Below, piece after piece: positions 27,195 to 36,054 of a stretch of DNA of 64,000 nt. Source of the DNA: JAIRNF01 sp031551125. GTDB lineage: Bacteria; Bacteroidota; Bacteroidia; Bacteroidales; UBA932. Below the pieces are notes generated by a model. It worked only from the letters and a program-made list of their open reading frames with translations, ran no database searches and was not told the origin of the DNA. The stretch lies in the NCBI GenBank assembly GCA_031551125.1, contig JAVBOB010000020.1, forward strand, positions 16,135 through 80,134, written 5' to 3'. How positions within the stretch are numbered: position 1 is the first letter of the stretch; each line of letters opens with the position of its first letter. The position numbers were made by a program, and so were the translations under genes.

Positions 27195-27226
27195 AATAGC
27201 ACCATCATTGTAATGACGGTGCTATT
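27195..27226 (+). terminator. Hairpin after the helicase gene, overlapping a CCGTCATTG-type palindrome (copy D)
   Basis: AATAGCACCATCATTG pairs with TAATGACGGTGCTATT, with one mismatch, 8 bases after the stop. The core resembles the CCGTCATTG/CAATGACGG ends of the dispersed repeat family joined without a centre. It may act as a transcription or RNA end even though only a short T stretch follows. Confidence 0.6.
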
Positions 27227-27321
27227 TGGAATTAAGCTATCCCCAATTTTCTGAAATTGCTTTTCAATAGGTCTCTTCGGAAAATACATTCCGACAACAT
27301 AAAAACAGCGTTGAAGCACAC

Positions 27322-27493
27322 AGCCCCGAAGCGGGCTGAATATGCATAACCGTGGGTGCAACCCACGGTATAAGCGGGTGAGTTCGATTGCGCGGGGAGC
27401 ACCATCCTTCCTTAGAAAAAGATGGTGCTCCCCGCGCAATTTTAGCCTCCGTCCAGTTAACCCGCATTGCATATGGGGTTATTGTTGTTCAAC
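27322..27493. repeat. Modular repeat with hairpin cassette (copy 1)
   Basis: The left module (27322-27368) contains AGCCCCGAAGCGGGCT, ATATG, ATAAC and CGTGGGTGCAACCCACGG. The centre is a perfect 20-bp hairpin, arms 27387-27406 and 27421-27440, beginning ATTGCGCGGGGAGCACC. The right module (27461-27493) contains CCCGCATTGCATA and TTATTGTTGTTCAAC. The left and right modules recur at 33015-33190 around a hairpin of unrelated sequence. It occupies most of the gap 27188-27730; I see no gene there. Confidence 0.7.
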
Positions 27494-27660
27494 CCCCTCG
27501 TGGGGTTGTTTTTTATGTGCGGAAAGTGGTAGAGAAATGTACATCTTGATGTTTTTTAAAAATTGAATTTCTCTCAACAGGTGGTAATGATTTAAACGCC
27601 CGAACTAATTGTTCTGGCTTTTGTTTTATGTAACCACCAAGCTGCGTGCTATAAAATCTT

Positions 27661-27668
27661 TATATTTG
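27661..27668 (+). promoter_or_regulatory. -7 box TATATTTG for the RND operon
   Basis: An exact TAnnTTTG match 62 bases before the RND pump ATG. No convincing TTG element lies at the -33 position. Confidence 0.45.
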
Positions 27669-27730
27669 TAAGCGCTTAAACCTTTTAGCCTGTATGTAGT
27701 CAAAGTTATCTGTATGAAATGTAGCAAACC

Positions 27731-30700
27731 ATGAGCCTATCGAGTGTAAGTATTAACCGTCCGGTGCTGGCAACCGTGATGACTATTGTTGTTTTGATAT
27801 TCGGTATCATCGGATATACGTTTTTAGGTGTTCGCGAGTATCCCAGCGTTGACCCTCCCATCATTTCAGTGAGTACATCTTATCCGGGAGCTAACTCCGA
27901 TGTTATCGAGAATCAGATAACCGAGCCATTGGAACAGTCTATTAACGGTATTCCGGGCATACGCTCACTAAGTAGCGTGAGTAGTCAGGGTAGCAGCCGT
28001 ATTACCGTTGAGTTTGAGCTTGGCGTTGACATGGAAACGGCGGCTAACGATGTACGCGACAAGGTTTCTCGTGCTCAACGTCAGCTTCCGCGTGATGTTG
28101 ACCCGCCAACCGTATCAAAGGCCGATGCGGACTCTAACCCTATACTTGCCGTTACCATACAGAGCGATACGCGTTCATTACTGGAGTTGACTGAGATTGC
28201 CGAACTTACATTTAAGGAACAGCTGCAAACTATTTCCGGGGTGAGCGCTGTAAATATTTGGGGCAGCAACCGCTACTCTATGCGCCTGTGGCTCGACCCG
28301 GAAAAAATGGCCGGCAACGGGTTAACTCCGCTTGATGTGCGTAATGCCGTTACTCGTGAAAACGTGGAGCTGCCTTCCGGACGTATTGAGGGAAATACCA
28401 TTGAACTTTCTATCCGTACGTTGGGGCTTATGCAGACCGCCAAACAGTTTAACGACCTTATTATTAAACGGGATGGCGACCAGATTGTACGCTTCAGCGA
28501 TATTGGTCGTGCTGAGCTTGCCCCGGAAAGCACCCAAGAAATTATGCGATTAAACGGGGTGCCAATGGTTGCTGCGGTAGTTGTACCCCAACCGGGTGCA
28601 AACCATATTGAAATTGCCGATGAAGTGTACCGTCGTGTCGAGTTTTTGAAAAAAGACCTTCCGCCAGATGTAAAAACCGGAATAATGCTAGACTCTACAC
28701 GCTTTATACGTGCGTCTATTACCGAAGTGGAAGACACTATCTTTATCGCCTTTGGCTTGGTTATCCTAATTATATTCCTTTTCTTGAGAGATTGGCGTGT
28801 AACTCTTATACCTATTGTTGCCATTCCGGTTTCGCTAATAGGGGCATTTTTCATAATGTATTTGGCAAACTTCTCTATCAACGTGCTTAGCTTGCTGGCC
28901 ATTGTATTGGCCGTTGGGTTGGTGGTGGACGATGCTATTGTGGTGGTAGAAAATATCTATGTAAAAATAGAACATGGGATGTCCCCCAAGCAAGCCGGCT
29001 TGGAGGGTACCAAAGAAATTTTCTTTGCTATAGTTGCCACCACCATTGTGTTGGTGGCGGTATTCTTCCCCATCGTATTCCTTCAAGGTATGACGGGACG
29101 ACTTTTCCGAGAGTTTAGCATTGTAATTGCCGGATCAGTAATTATATCGGCTTTTGTAGCACTTTCCTTTACCCCCATGCTTGCCACTAAGCTACTTAAA
29201 AGTAGGGAAAAGCATAGCTGGTTCCAACGAGTAACCGAACCGTTCTTTGTAGGATTAACCAATGCTTACCGTAATTCGCTGGAAACATTTTTGCATAGAC
29301 GCTGGTGGGCATTAATCATTACCGCTGTTACGTTTACGCTAATCGGGGTGCTCTGGGTACACATTCCGTCAGAAATGGCCCCGCTGGAAGACCGCTCACA
29401 GATTACCGTTTCTGCGCGTGGTTCGGAAGGTATAACGTTTGAGTACATGAGGGCGTATATTGATGATTTGGTTGATGCGACCGAAGAAACCGTACCCGAA
29501 CTAAAATCGTTAATGAGTAACGTTTCCGGAGGAGGCGGGTTCTTGCGGCTTGAGCTATTAGGTCTGAATGAACGAGAACGAAGCCAACAACAAATTGCTG
29601 ACGCGCTAACCCCCGTGCTTGCCAAGAAAACACAAGCTCGCGCGTTTGTACAGCAACAATCTACTTTTGGCGGCCGTCGTGGAGGTATGCCTATACAATA
29701 TGTGCTACAAGCACCTAACATTGATAAGCTACGTGAGGTACTTCCTGCCTTTATGGCAAAGGTTAACGACAATCCGGTATTCCAAATGGCCGATGTGAAC
29801 CTTAAGTTCAGTAAGCCCGAGCTGCAAATTACCATTAACAGAGATAAGGCTACAACGTTAGGGGTATCAACTCAAACCATTGGGCAGACGTTACAGCTGG
29901 CGCTTAGCGGACAACGCATGGGTTACTTCTACATGAACGGAAAACAGTACCAGATTTTGGCAGAAATAAACCGTCAGCAGCGCAACAAGCCCCTTGACCT
30001 GAAGTCACTATATGTTCGTAACGATTTAGGTCAGATGATACAGCTCGATAACGTTGTTGATACGAAAGAAGAAGCAGCGCCACCCCAGCTATACCGCTAT
30101 AATCGTTTTGTTGCAGCTACCGTATCTGCCGGATTGCAACCGGGAAAGACAATTGGAGAAGGGCTGGACGAGATGGATAAAATTGCAGCCGAAGTGCTGG
30201 ACGATTCGTTCAGAACGGCGCTATCCGGCGAGTCTAAAGAGTTCCGCGATTCATCATCAAGCCTTATGTTTGCGTTTTTACTTGCGCTGGTGCTGATATA
30301 CTTGGTTCTGTCGGCGCAGTTTGAAAGCTTTAAAGACCCGCTTATCATTATGTTTACCGTTCCGTTGGCTATCGCAGGTGCCTTGCTGTTTATGTGGTAC
30401 TTCGGACAAACGATGAACATTTTCGGACAAATTGGTATCATCATGCTTATCGGTCTGGTTGCAAAAAACGGAATTCTGATTGTGGAGTTTGCCAACCAAC
30501 GTCAGGAGTCAGGATTAGCAAAGCATTTGGCTATTGTTGATTCAGCAGCACAACGTTTACGTCCTATTTTAATGACTAGCTTCTCAACCATACTTGGAAC
30601 TTTGCCACTTGCGCTGGCTGCCGGAGAAGGAGCAAAGGGACGCATTGCTATGGGGATTGCCGTATTGGGCGGCTTGATAGTTTCAACCTTCCTTACCCTT

Positions 30701-30787
30701 TACGTTGTTCCGGCCATGTACAGCTACATTGCAACAAACAGAGCTAAGAAAGCGGAAAAGCACGTAGTCAACACAATTAATGAATAG
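27731..30787 (+). CDS. RND family efflux pump (AcrB/MexB type inner-membrane permease)
   Basis: 1018 residues with the 12-helix RND layout. The N-terminal helix is followed by a porter domain (YPSVDPPIISVSTSYPGANS, EQSINGIPGIRSLSS). Helix 4 carries the proton-relay acidic pair in AVGLVVDDAIVVVENIY. A second porter domain and C-terminal helices follow (VLSAQFESFKDPLIIMFTVP, LIGLVAKNGILIVEF). It expels drugs or toxic metabolites using the proton gradient and normally needs a periplasmic adaptor and an outer-membrane channel. Here the channel gene is two genes downstream, but no adaptor gene is in the operon. Confidence 0.95.
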   Translation: MSLSSVSINRPVLATVMTIVVLIFGIIGYTFLGVREYPSVDPPIISVSTSYPGANSDVIENQITEPLEQSINGIPGIRSLSSVSSQGSSRITVEFELGVDMETAANDVRDKVSRAQRQLPRDVDPPTVSKADADSNPILAVTIQSDTRSLLELTEIAELTFKEQLQTISGVSAVNIWGSNRYSMRLWLDPEKMAGNGLTPLDVRNAVTRENVELPSGRIEGNTIELSIRTLGLMQTAKQFNDLIIKRDGDQIVRFSDIGRAELAPESTQEIMRLNGVPMVAAVVVPQPGANHIEIADEVYRRVEFLKKDLPPDVKTGIMLDSTRFIRASITEVEDTIFIAFGLVILIIFLFLRDWRVTLIPIVAIPVSLIGAFFIMYLANFSINVLSLLAIVLAVGLVVDDAIVVVENIYVKIEHGMSPKQAGLEGTKEIFFAIVATTIVLVAVFFPIVFLQGMTGRLFREFSIVIAGSVIISAFVALSFTPMLATKLLKSREKHSWFQRVTEPFFVGLTNAYRNSLETFLHRRWWALIITAVTFTLIGVLWVHIPSEMAPLEDRSQITVSARGSEGITFEYMRAYIDDLVDATEETVPELKSLMSNVSGGGGFLRLELLGLNERERSQQQIADALTPVLAKKTQARAFVQQQSTFGGRRGGMPIQYVLQAPNIDKLREVLPAFMAKVNDNPVFQMADVNLKFSKPELQITINRDKATTLGVSTQTIGQTLQLALSGQRMGYFYMNGKQYQILAEINRQQRNKPLDLKSLYVRNDLGQMIQLDNVVDTKEEAAPPQLYRYNRFVAATVSAGLQPGKTIGEGLDEMDKIAAEVLDDSFRTALSGESKEFRDSSSSLMFAFLLALVLIYLVLSAQFESFKDPLIIMFTVPLAIAGALLFMWYFGQTMNIFGQIGIIMLIGLVAKNGILIVEFANQRQESGLAKHLAIVDSAAQRLRPILMTSFSTILGTLPLALAAGEGAKGRIAMGIAVLGGLIVSTFLTLYVVPAMYSYIATNRAKKAEKHVVNTINE

Positions 30788-31649
30788 TGAGCAACCATAC
30801 ATGCTGCAAGAACCCCAACCATACTTAAAAGGTTGGGCGAGGGCTATTCTTATAATTCCTACATACCTGATTATTGGAGGTGTTTTTCAGCTGTTGGGCA
30901 TGTATGCTGTTGGTGCCGACATTGAGCAGAACATGGCATCATACACGCTGATGCAAAACCTCATAGTAATGGTCTTTACCTTAGCCGGAACGGTGTTTAC
31001 TGTATCACTCTTTATACACTATATTGACCGATGCAGCCTTAAGCAGCTGGGGTTTCAACGCCAACATGCAGGTTCTGATAGCTTACTGGGATTGTTGTTG
31101 GGAGCCGCTATTATGAGTCTAGGTTTTTATAGCTTGCTATGGATGGGAGAAATTGGTATTGCAGGCATACATGCTGATTTTCTAAACCTACTTTTTTGTT
31201 TTCTGCTGTTTGTAATGGTTTCCGTTTCGGAAGAGCTACTATTTCGAGGGTATGTACTAAATAACCTGATGCAATCGTTCAATAAGTACATAGCCCTTTT
31301 AGCTTCGTCAGTTCTATTTGCGCTAATGCACCTTGCAAATCCCAACTTCGGCTGGGTTGAGCTTCTCAGCCTAACGTTGGCAGGCATTGTGCTTGGGCTT
31401 TCCTATGTTTACACAAAAAGTCTTTGGTTTCCCATAGCGCTTCACTTCAGCTGGAATTTTTTTCAAGGCCCCATATTCGGTTTTAACATTAGTGGCAACG
31501 GCTTTTACTCTCTCATAGCTCAAACAAGAATGGAAGACAACTTTATTAACGGTGGCGCATTTGGCTTTGAAGGCTCGCTACTTTCATTATGCCTTAGCGT
31601 ATTGGCTATTGGTTTTATATGGTGGAAATTCAAACCGAAAACTTTGTAA
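30780..31649 (+). CDS. CPBP family intramembrane metalloprotease
   Basis: 289 residues with about eight membrane helices. Conserved CPBP motifs are all present: SEELLFRGY (E151, E152, R156), FALMHLANP (H184) and LHFSWNFFQG (H222, N226), matching the metal-binding glutamate and histidine set of the Rce1/CAAX-like family. Its ATG overlaps the RND stop by 8 bases, so translation is coupled. Bacterial CPBP proteins process or protect against peptides or act in membrane protein maturation. The link with an efflux pump is unusual. Confidence 0.9.
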   Translation: MNSEQPYMLQEPQPYLKGWARAILIIPTYLIIGGVFQLLGMYAVGADIEQNMASYTLMQNLIVMVFTLAGTVFTVSLFIHYIDRCSLKQLGFQRQHAGSDSLLGLLLGAAIMSLGFYSLLWMGEIGIAGIHADFLNLLFCFLLFVMVSVSEELLFRGYVLNNLMQSFNKYIALLASSVLFALMHLANPNFGWVELLSLTLAGIVLGLSYVYTKSLWFPIALHFSWNFFQGPIFGFNISGNGFYSLIAQTRMEDNFINGGAFGFEGSLLSLCLSVLAIGFIWWKFKPKTL

Positions 31650-31676
31650 GCACGTTCGTACTTAAATAAATTGGTG

Positions 31677-32996
31677 ATGAAAAAAATAATTTCTGTGATT
31701 TCGGCCTTATTGGCAATTGTAACTCTTGCACAAGCACAAGAGATATACGACCTTAAGCGTTGTTTATCTGTTGGTTTGGAGCAAAACTACTCCATCAAAA
31801 TATCTAAAAACGAGCAGCAAATCTCAGAAAATAACTACACAATTGGCAACGCAGGATTTTTGCCCAGCCTCGATCTCAGCGGTCGTTATTCGGGTACGCT
31901 GAATGATACTAAAACCGAATCGGCCACTACTGGAACTACTACCACCGCAAACGGTATTTCTAACCAAACGTATAATGCAGGGCTTAATCTTACATGGGCA
32001 ATTTTCAACGGTTTTTCTGTACAAACTACCTATAAAAGGTTAAGAGAGTTACAACAGCTTGGAGAGCTTAATGCTCGTTTATCTGTTGAAAACCTTATCG
32101 CTACGCTGACAGCCGAGTACTACAATAATATACTACAAAGAAACCGCTTTAAAAATCTGAAATATGCCGTTGATATTTCAATGGAGCGAGTACGTATTGT
32201 ACGAGAGCGTTACCTTCTAGGGCAAGCATCACGACTTGATTTACAGCAAGCCCGTGTTGACTTTAACGCCGACAGCTCCAGGCTGATGACGCAAAGTAAT
32301 ACGCTAATCTCATCGGGAATTACGCTGAATGAGCTAATGGCCGTTGCTGATATACATACTCCTATCCGTATTGTAGATTCTGTTGTTGAGGTAAACAACG
32401 GACTGGTTGAAGCAGATTTAAAAGACCGTATGCTTAACGTGAATGCGTCATTACTGATTGCCGAACAGAATAAAACCATTTCGGAGCTCGACTATAAGCT
32501 GGTGCAATCACGCGTTTATCCTTACCTTAATCTTAATACCGGCTACGGATATACTTACAATACGTATGGTGCAGGCTCAACTAAAAATCAGCAAACAATG
32601 GGGTTAAGTTACGGCGTAACCTTAGGCTTTAACATATTCAACGGATTTAACCAACGCCGTAACGAAAAGAATGCGCAAATAGCCATTAGTACGCGCGATT
32701 TTCAGCGAAAGAATTTGGAACTGGTATTAACGGCTGATTTAGCGGCAATATACAATGGCTACAAAAATAACTTAGAGCTATTGCGGATGGAAAAACAAAA
32801 TCTGCATACTGCAAAAGATAACCTTGAGATAGCCATGGAGCGGTATAAGCTGGGAAACCTATCAGGAATAGAGCTGCGTGAGGCTCAAAAGAGCTACTTA
32901 GATGCTGAAGACCGTTTTCAATCAGTAGCATTCCAAACCAAGCTGGCTGAAATATCCTTAATGCAAATTTCGGGTAGGGTAATGGAGTACTTGTAG
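31677..32996 (+). CDS. TolC family outer membrane protein
   Basis: 439 residues from the ATG at 31677 (a TTG two codons upstream is less likely). Signal peptide MKKIISVISALLAIVTLAQA, then QE. The protein is a helix-rich tandem of outer-membrane efflux domains starting IYDLKRCLSVGLEQNYSIK and repeating from about residue 225. ERYKLGNLSGIELREAQKSY is the usual C-terminal signature. It is the third gene of the operon, 27 bases after the CPBP stop, and would be the exit channel for the RND pump. Confidence 0.9.
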   Translation: MKKIISVISALLAIVTLAQAQEIYDLKRCLSVGLEQNYSIKISKNEQQISENNYTIGNAGFLPSLDLSGRYSGTLNDTKTESATTGTTTTANGISNQTYNAGLNLTWAIFNGFSVQTTYKRLRELQQLGELNARLSVENLIATLTAEYYNNILQRNRFKNLKYAVDISMERVRIVRERYLLGQASRLDLQQARVDFNADSSRLMTQSNTLISSGITLNELMAVADIHTPIRIVDSVVEVNNGLVEADLKDRMLNVNASLLIAEQNKTISELDYKLVQSRVYPYLNLNTGYGYTYNTYGAGSTKNQQTMGLSYGVTLGFNIFNGFNQRRNEKNAQIAISTRDFQRKNLELVLTADLAAIYNGYKNNLELLRMEKQNLHTAKDNLEIAMERYKLGNLSGIELREAQKSYLDAEDRFQSVAFQTKLAEISLMQISGRVMEYL

Positions 32997-33014
32997 GATT
33001 AATAGTGGTAAAGG

Positions 33015-33190
33015 CAGCCCGAAGTGGGCTGGATATGAATAACTGTGGGTGAAGCCCACGGAAGCAGATAGCTGAAAACTTAGCTGCGAGCAAAGCACTT
33101 TCTCTCTTTCAAAAGAGAAAGTGCTTTGCTCGCAGTTTTTGCATTTGCGCGGACTACCCCGCATTTCATACAGAGTTATTTTTGTTCAAC
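33015..33190. repeat. Modular repeat with hairpin cassette (copy 2)
   Basis: The left module (33015-33061) has CAGCCCGAAGTGGGCTG, ATATGAATAAC, TGTGGGTGAAGCCCACGG. The centre is a perfect 21-bp hairpin with arms at 33084-33104 and 33115-33135, beginning CTGCGAGCAAAGCAC. The right module (33158-33190) has CCCGCATTTCATA and TTATTTTTGTTCAAC. The flanks match copy 1 at 27322-27493, but the hairpin is different. Confidence 0.7.
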
Positions 33191-33227
33191 TCCGTAGAGT
33201 AATGTCATTAAGTTAAGCCCCAAGGGG

Positions 33228-33400
33228 GTGTCAGCATTAGCATTGGGCAACGCCCGATGAGTCAAAGCGAGGGTTGTTACAAAGCCCTGTAAGGGCGAAA
33301 GCATAGGCTCTCGCCCTTACAGGGCTTCTGTAGTTTTGAACTAAGTCCTCGTTGGGCGTCGCCCAACGCCAACGCTTAAAGGCTTTCAGCCTAATTTAAT
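33228..33400. repeat. Cluster of short palindromic repeats, TCAGCAT-AGCAT family (copy 1)
   Basis: Contains TCAGCATTAGCAT, a GGGCAACGCCC dyad, AGCCCTGTAAGGGCGAAAGC and a matching inverse (CTCGCCCTTACAGGGCT), AACTAAGTCC, GGGCGTCGCCC and AGGCTTTCAGCCT. Related modules lie at 51015-51300. This fills the rest of the gap 32997-33481. No gene is visible here. Confidence 0.55.
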
Positions 33401-33481
33401 AACATTGCTCCTTCGGGTCGCTCTGCTTGCAGTGACACGTTTGGGCGCACTACGTTCGTTTAACGCCAAACCGCTTCACGC

Positions 33482-34390
33482 TTAACTAATATTAATTGAC
33501 TTTCTTCGTTTCTTATTCTTTACCTTCATGGTTTCAAAACCCTTGCCGTAAACACCCATTACAGAGGCTACGGTAATAAACGCGCCGGGGTCAACTTCTT
33601 TAATTATATGTTGAATGTGGCTCATCTCCTGCTTTCTCACTACAACAATAAGCAGCTTGCCATCTTCCTTAGAGTACCAGCCCATTGAGGGAACAACGGT
33701 AACACCTCGCTGAGCATCGCTACTTATACGGTTGGCTATTTGAGTGTGTAGCTTAGAAAATATAAGCAGCTGAACAGACTGTTTGGAGCCCGATAAGAAC
33801 AAATCAACCGAATAGGAAAATACTGCCATAACCACGTAACCATACACAATGGTTCGAAAATCCCAGTTAATGAAGAACGATGAGCCAATAATGATAAGAT
33901 CTGCATAAAGAAATATCTTTCCCGGAGTAATGTTGCGATACTTGTTCACAATCATTGCCACAATATCCGTTCCTCCGGCGCTTCCTCCGTTCATAAAGGT
34001 GATAGCAATGCCCAAACCACTGATAAAACCGCCGATAATAGCACATATCAGCTTATCACTCTCATGAAACGATTCGGTAATAAAAGCAGGAGCCGGGCAG
34101 TACCTCAACATCAAAAAGGTGAAGATGATGCCATAAATGGTTTTTGCTCCAAACCCCCTCCCAAGTATAGATGTGCCAATGACAACAAGAATAACGTTTA
34201 ACCCAAAAAATCCATATTCAATAGGGATAAGCTTTCCCGTAAGGTAGTAAACTACAGTGGCAACCCCGGTTGCTCCTCCTCCCACTATCTCGTTTGGAAT
34301 TAAAAAGGCAATCCACGAAAAGGCGTATAAAAATAAGCCGAAGGTTATACCGATGTAGGAGCGGATTTCTGTAGAGAGATTTTTCTGCAT
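33482..34390 (-). CDS. YitT family membrane protein (DUF161/DUF2179)
   Basis: 302 residues. The N-terminal half has five or six membrane helices with Gly-rich signatures (GGGATGVATVVYYLTG and FMNGGSAGGTDIVAMIVNKY), typical of YitT. The C-terminal cytoplasmic part (about 205-290) is a DUF2179 domain (GVTVVPSMGWYSKEDGKLL, VDPGAFITVASVMGVYG). The family's role is not settled; transport of a small molecule is often assumed. The final 12 residues are very basic. Own promoter at 34410-34417, divergent from glsA. Confidence 0.92.
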   Translation of the reverse strand: MQKNLSTEIRSYIGITFGLFLYAFSWIAFLIPNEIVGGGATGVATVVYYLTGKLIPIEYGFFGLNVILVVIGTSILGRGFGAKTIYGIIFTFLMLRYCPAPAFITESFHESDKLICAIIGGFISGLGIAITFMNGGSAGGTDIVAMIVNKYRNITPGKIFLYADLIIIGSSFFINWDFRTIVYGYVVMAVFSYSVDLFLSGSKQSVQLLIFSKLHTQIANRISSDAQRGVTVVPSMGWYSKEDGKLLIVVVRKQEMSHIQHIIKEVDPGAFITVASVMGVYGKGFETMKVKNKKRRKSINIS

Positions 34391-34409
34391 GCTAGAAATA
34401 TTTGCGCTA

Positions 34410-34417
34410 CAAAAGTA
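34410..34417 (-). promoter_or_regulatory. -7 box TACTTTTG for the YitT gene
   Basis: CAAAAGTA on the plus strand, 20 bases ahead of the ATG at 34390, reads TACTTTTG on the minus strand. It shares the short divergent region with the glsA promoter. Confidence 0.55.
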
Positions 34418-34457
34418 CGCAAAATCGGGTATCGAACGTTATGTTGCTAAACCTGCC

Positions 34458-34485
34458 TTGCTTTCACATAATCTATTTACCTTTG
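34458..34485 (+). promoter_or_regulatory. Promoter of glsA: TTG (-33) and TACCTTTG (-7)
   Basis: TTG at 34458-34460 and TACCTTTG at 34478-34485 are separated by 17 bases, close to the usual Bacteroidota layout, and lie 31 bases before the glsA ATG. Confidence 0.6.
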
Positions 34486-34516
34486 CTGCAAAATGTTATA
34501 ATACCATTGATTTACT

Positions 34517-35428
34517 ATGGACTATAGCGCCATTTTACAACGCATACAAAAAGAAGTAGCCGAACTTTACGGTCAAGGTAAAGTGGCCGATTATATTCCC
34601 GCTTTGGCAAAGGTTCAACCGCAAAAATTCGGAATGGCTGTTAAGCTCGTTAGCGGAGAGGAATATAGCGTAGGCGATTCCACCGATCCGTTCTCCATAC
34701 AAAGTATATCAAAGGTTATTACCCTTTCGCTATACATTCGCAAGCATGGTTTGGAAATGGGCGATAGAGTTGGCGTAGAGCCGTCGGGTACAGCATTTAA
34801 CTCGCTGGTACAGCTGGAATATGAGCAAGGTATTCCACGTAACCCGTTTATTAATGCCGGAGCTATTGTTATTATCGACGGATTAATGAGCCTTTACCCT
34901 GACATTAAGCAACGTATGTTGGAGTTTGTACGAAAAAACGGGGGCAATAACAGCATTGGCTTCGATGAGGAAGTTGCGGCATCTGAATATGCAACAGGGT
35001 TCCGGAATTTTGCACTGGCAAACTTTATGAAGAGCTACGGAAATATATACAACGATATTCATTCGGTGCTTGATGCGTATTTTCACCAATGCTCCATAGC
35101 CATGTCATGTGAAGATTTGGTTCGCTGCTTTTACTTTCTTGCCAATGAAGGGGTAACCGCCGATACGCAACGCATTCTGTCCCGCCGCGAAACAAAGCGT
35201 GTAAACGCTATTATGCTTACCTGCGGTACTTATGATGCCGTAGGCGATTTTGCTTTTCGTGTAGGTATTCCGGCTAAGAGTGGTGTGGGTGGCGGAATAC
35301 TTGGTATCATTCCTAAACAGATGAGTATTGCTGTATGGTCGCCGGAGTTGAACCCGCAAGGCAACTCTGTTATTGGAATGAAGGCGATGGAGCTGTTTAC
35401 CACCTATACGGGTATTTCAATCTTTTAG
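34517..35428 (+). CDS. glsA: Glutaminase A
   Basis: 303 residues, the usual length for the family. It hydrolyses glutamine to glutamate and ammonia in the cytoplasm. The serine beta-lactamase-like fold carries SISK (S63 nucleophile, K66) in DPFSIQSISKVITLSLY, and the conserved stretches EPSGTAFNSLVQLE, NPFINAGAIV and AKSGVGGGILGIIP. The enzyme can support acid resistance or glutamate supply. It is a single gene with a strong terminator. Confidence 0.96.
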   Translation: MDYSAILQRIQKEVAELYGQGKVADYIPALAKVQPQKFGMAVKLVSGEEYSVGDSTDPFSIQSISKVITLSLYIRKHGLEMGDRVGVEPSGTAFNSLVQLEYEQGIPRNPFINAGAIVIIDGLMSLYPDIKQRMLEFVRKNGGNNSIGFDEEVAASEYATGFRNFALANFMKSYGNIYNDIHSVLDAYFHQCSIAMSCEDLVRCFYFLANEGVTADTQRILSRRETKRVNAIMLTCGTYDAVGDFAFRVGIPAKSGVGGGILGIIPKQMSIAVWSPELNPQGNSVIGMKAMELFTTYTGISIF

Positions 35429-35446
35429 TAGGCTAGATATCCAAGT

Positions 35447-35486
35447 AAAATCGCCATTGTATCATTTACAATGGCGATTTTTATTT
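35447..35486. terminator. Bidirectional terminator between glsA and the Bfd-like gene
   Basis: AAATCGCCATTGTA-TCATT-TACAATGGCGATTT is a perfect 14-bp stem with a T-rich tail on the right and an A-rich tract on the left. It can serve both convergent genes. Confidence 0.85.
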
Positions 35487-35499
35487 AGTCTTTGGACGC

Positions 35500-35685
35500 T
35501 TATGCTTTGTTTACCACATCCAGTATAGCCTGAATATCTTCTTGGCATCCTCCGCAGCCTGTTCCGGCATCGGTAGTATTACCTACCTCTTCAACCGTTT
35601 TAAGCCTTTTTTCCTTAATAGCTTTAATGATTTCTCCACGGGTTACACCCATGCAGTTGCAAATGATTTCGTTATCCGATGACAT
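35500..35685 (-). CDS. Bfd-like (2Fe-2S)-binding protein
   Basis: 61 residues. The cysteine pattern C9-x-C11 and C44-x2-C47 (IICNCMGV and GTGCGGC) is that of Bfd/NifU-middle-type [2Fe-2S] domains. In other bacteria Bfd reduces bacterioferritin to release iron; stand-alone copies in Bacteroidota are common and their partner is unclear. No ferritin gene is adjacent. The upstream gap 35686-36054 is AT-rich; one 101-codon frame there has no recognisable features and I do not call it. Confidence 0.88.
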   Translation of the reverse strand: MSSDNEIICNCMGVTRGEIIKAIKEKRLKTVEEVGNTTDAGTGCGGCQEDIQAILDVVNKA

Positions 35686-36054
35686 AGCGTATTATTTTAG
35701 GGGTTAAACATTTTTTCTTTATAAACAAACATACGATAATAATATCGAATATTCATTGAGGATAACAAAAATTAAAGGTAATGGTTCAATAAGGTTTGCT
35801 TTATAAATGAGATAGGGTTAGGATACGAAAAATGCAAGCTGAATAGGTCTTTTCGAGAAATATCACCGAAGGTAAGTAAGCTGCCACTTTGTGGCGCTTT
35901 TGCTTTCAGACCGGCTTGAAGTGGAATAGGAGATAGGTAGGTAGAGTTGCATAGCGGACAACTTGAGTTAATATTATAAAAAATGTATATGGGAAAGAGG
36001 GTATCGTTATTTTTCCTATTTTTATTTGTTTTACGGTTAACTCCCACTTGAGGT

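Noticed and set aside
27342..27566. Frames of 67-100 codons over the repeat at 27.3-27.5 kb on both strands
   Set aside because: They are produced by the palindromic repeat, which reads open on both strands; the products have no recognisable features.
28273..28902. Minus-strand frame of 209 codons inside the RND pump gene
   Set aside because: Its Ser/Arg/Ile-rich product is the typical antisense shadow of a conserved membrane protein gene.
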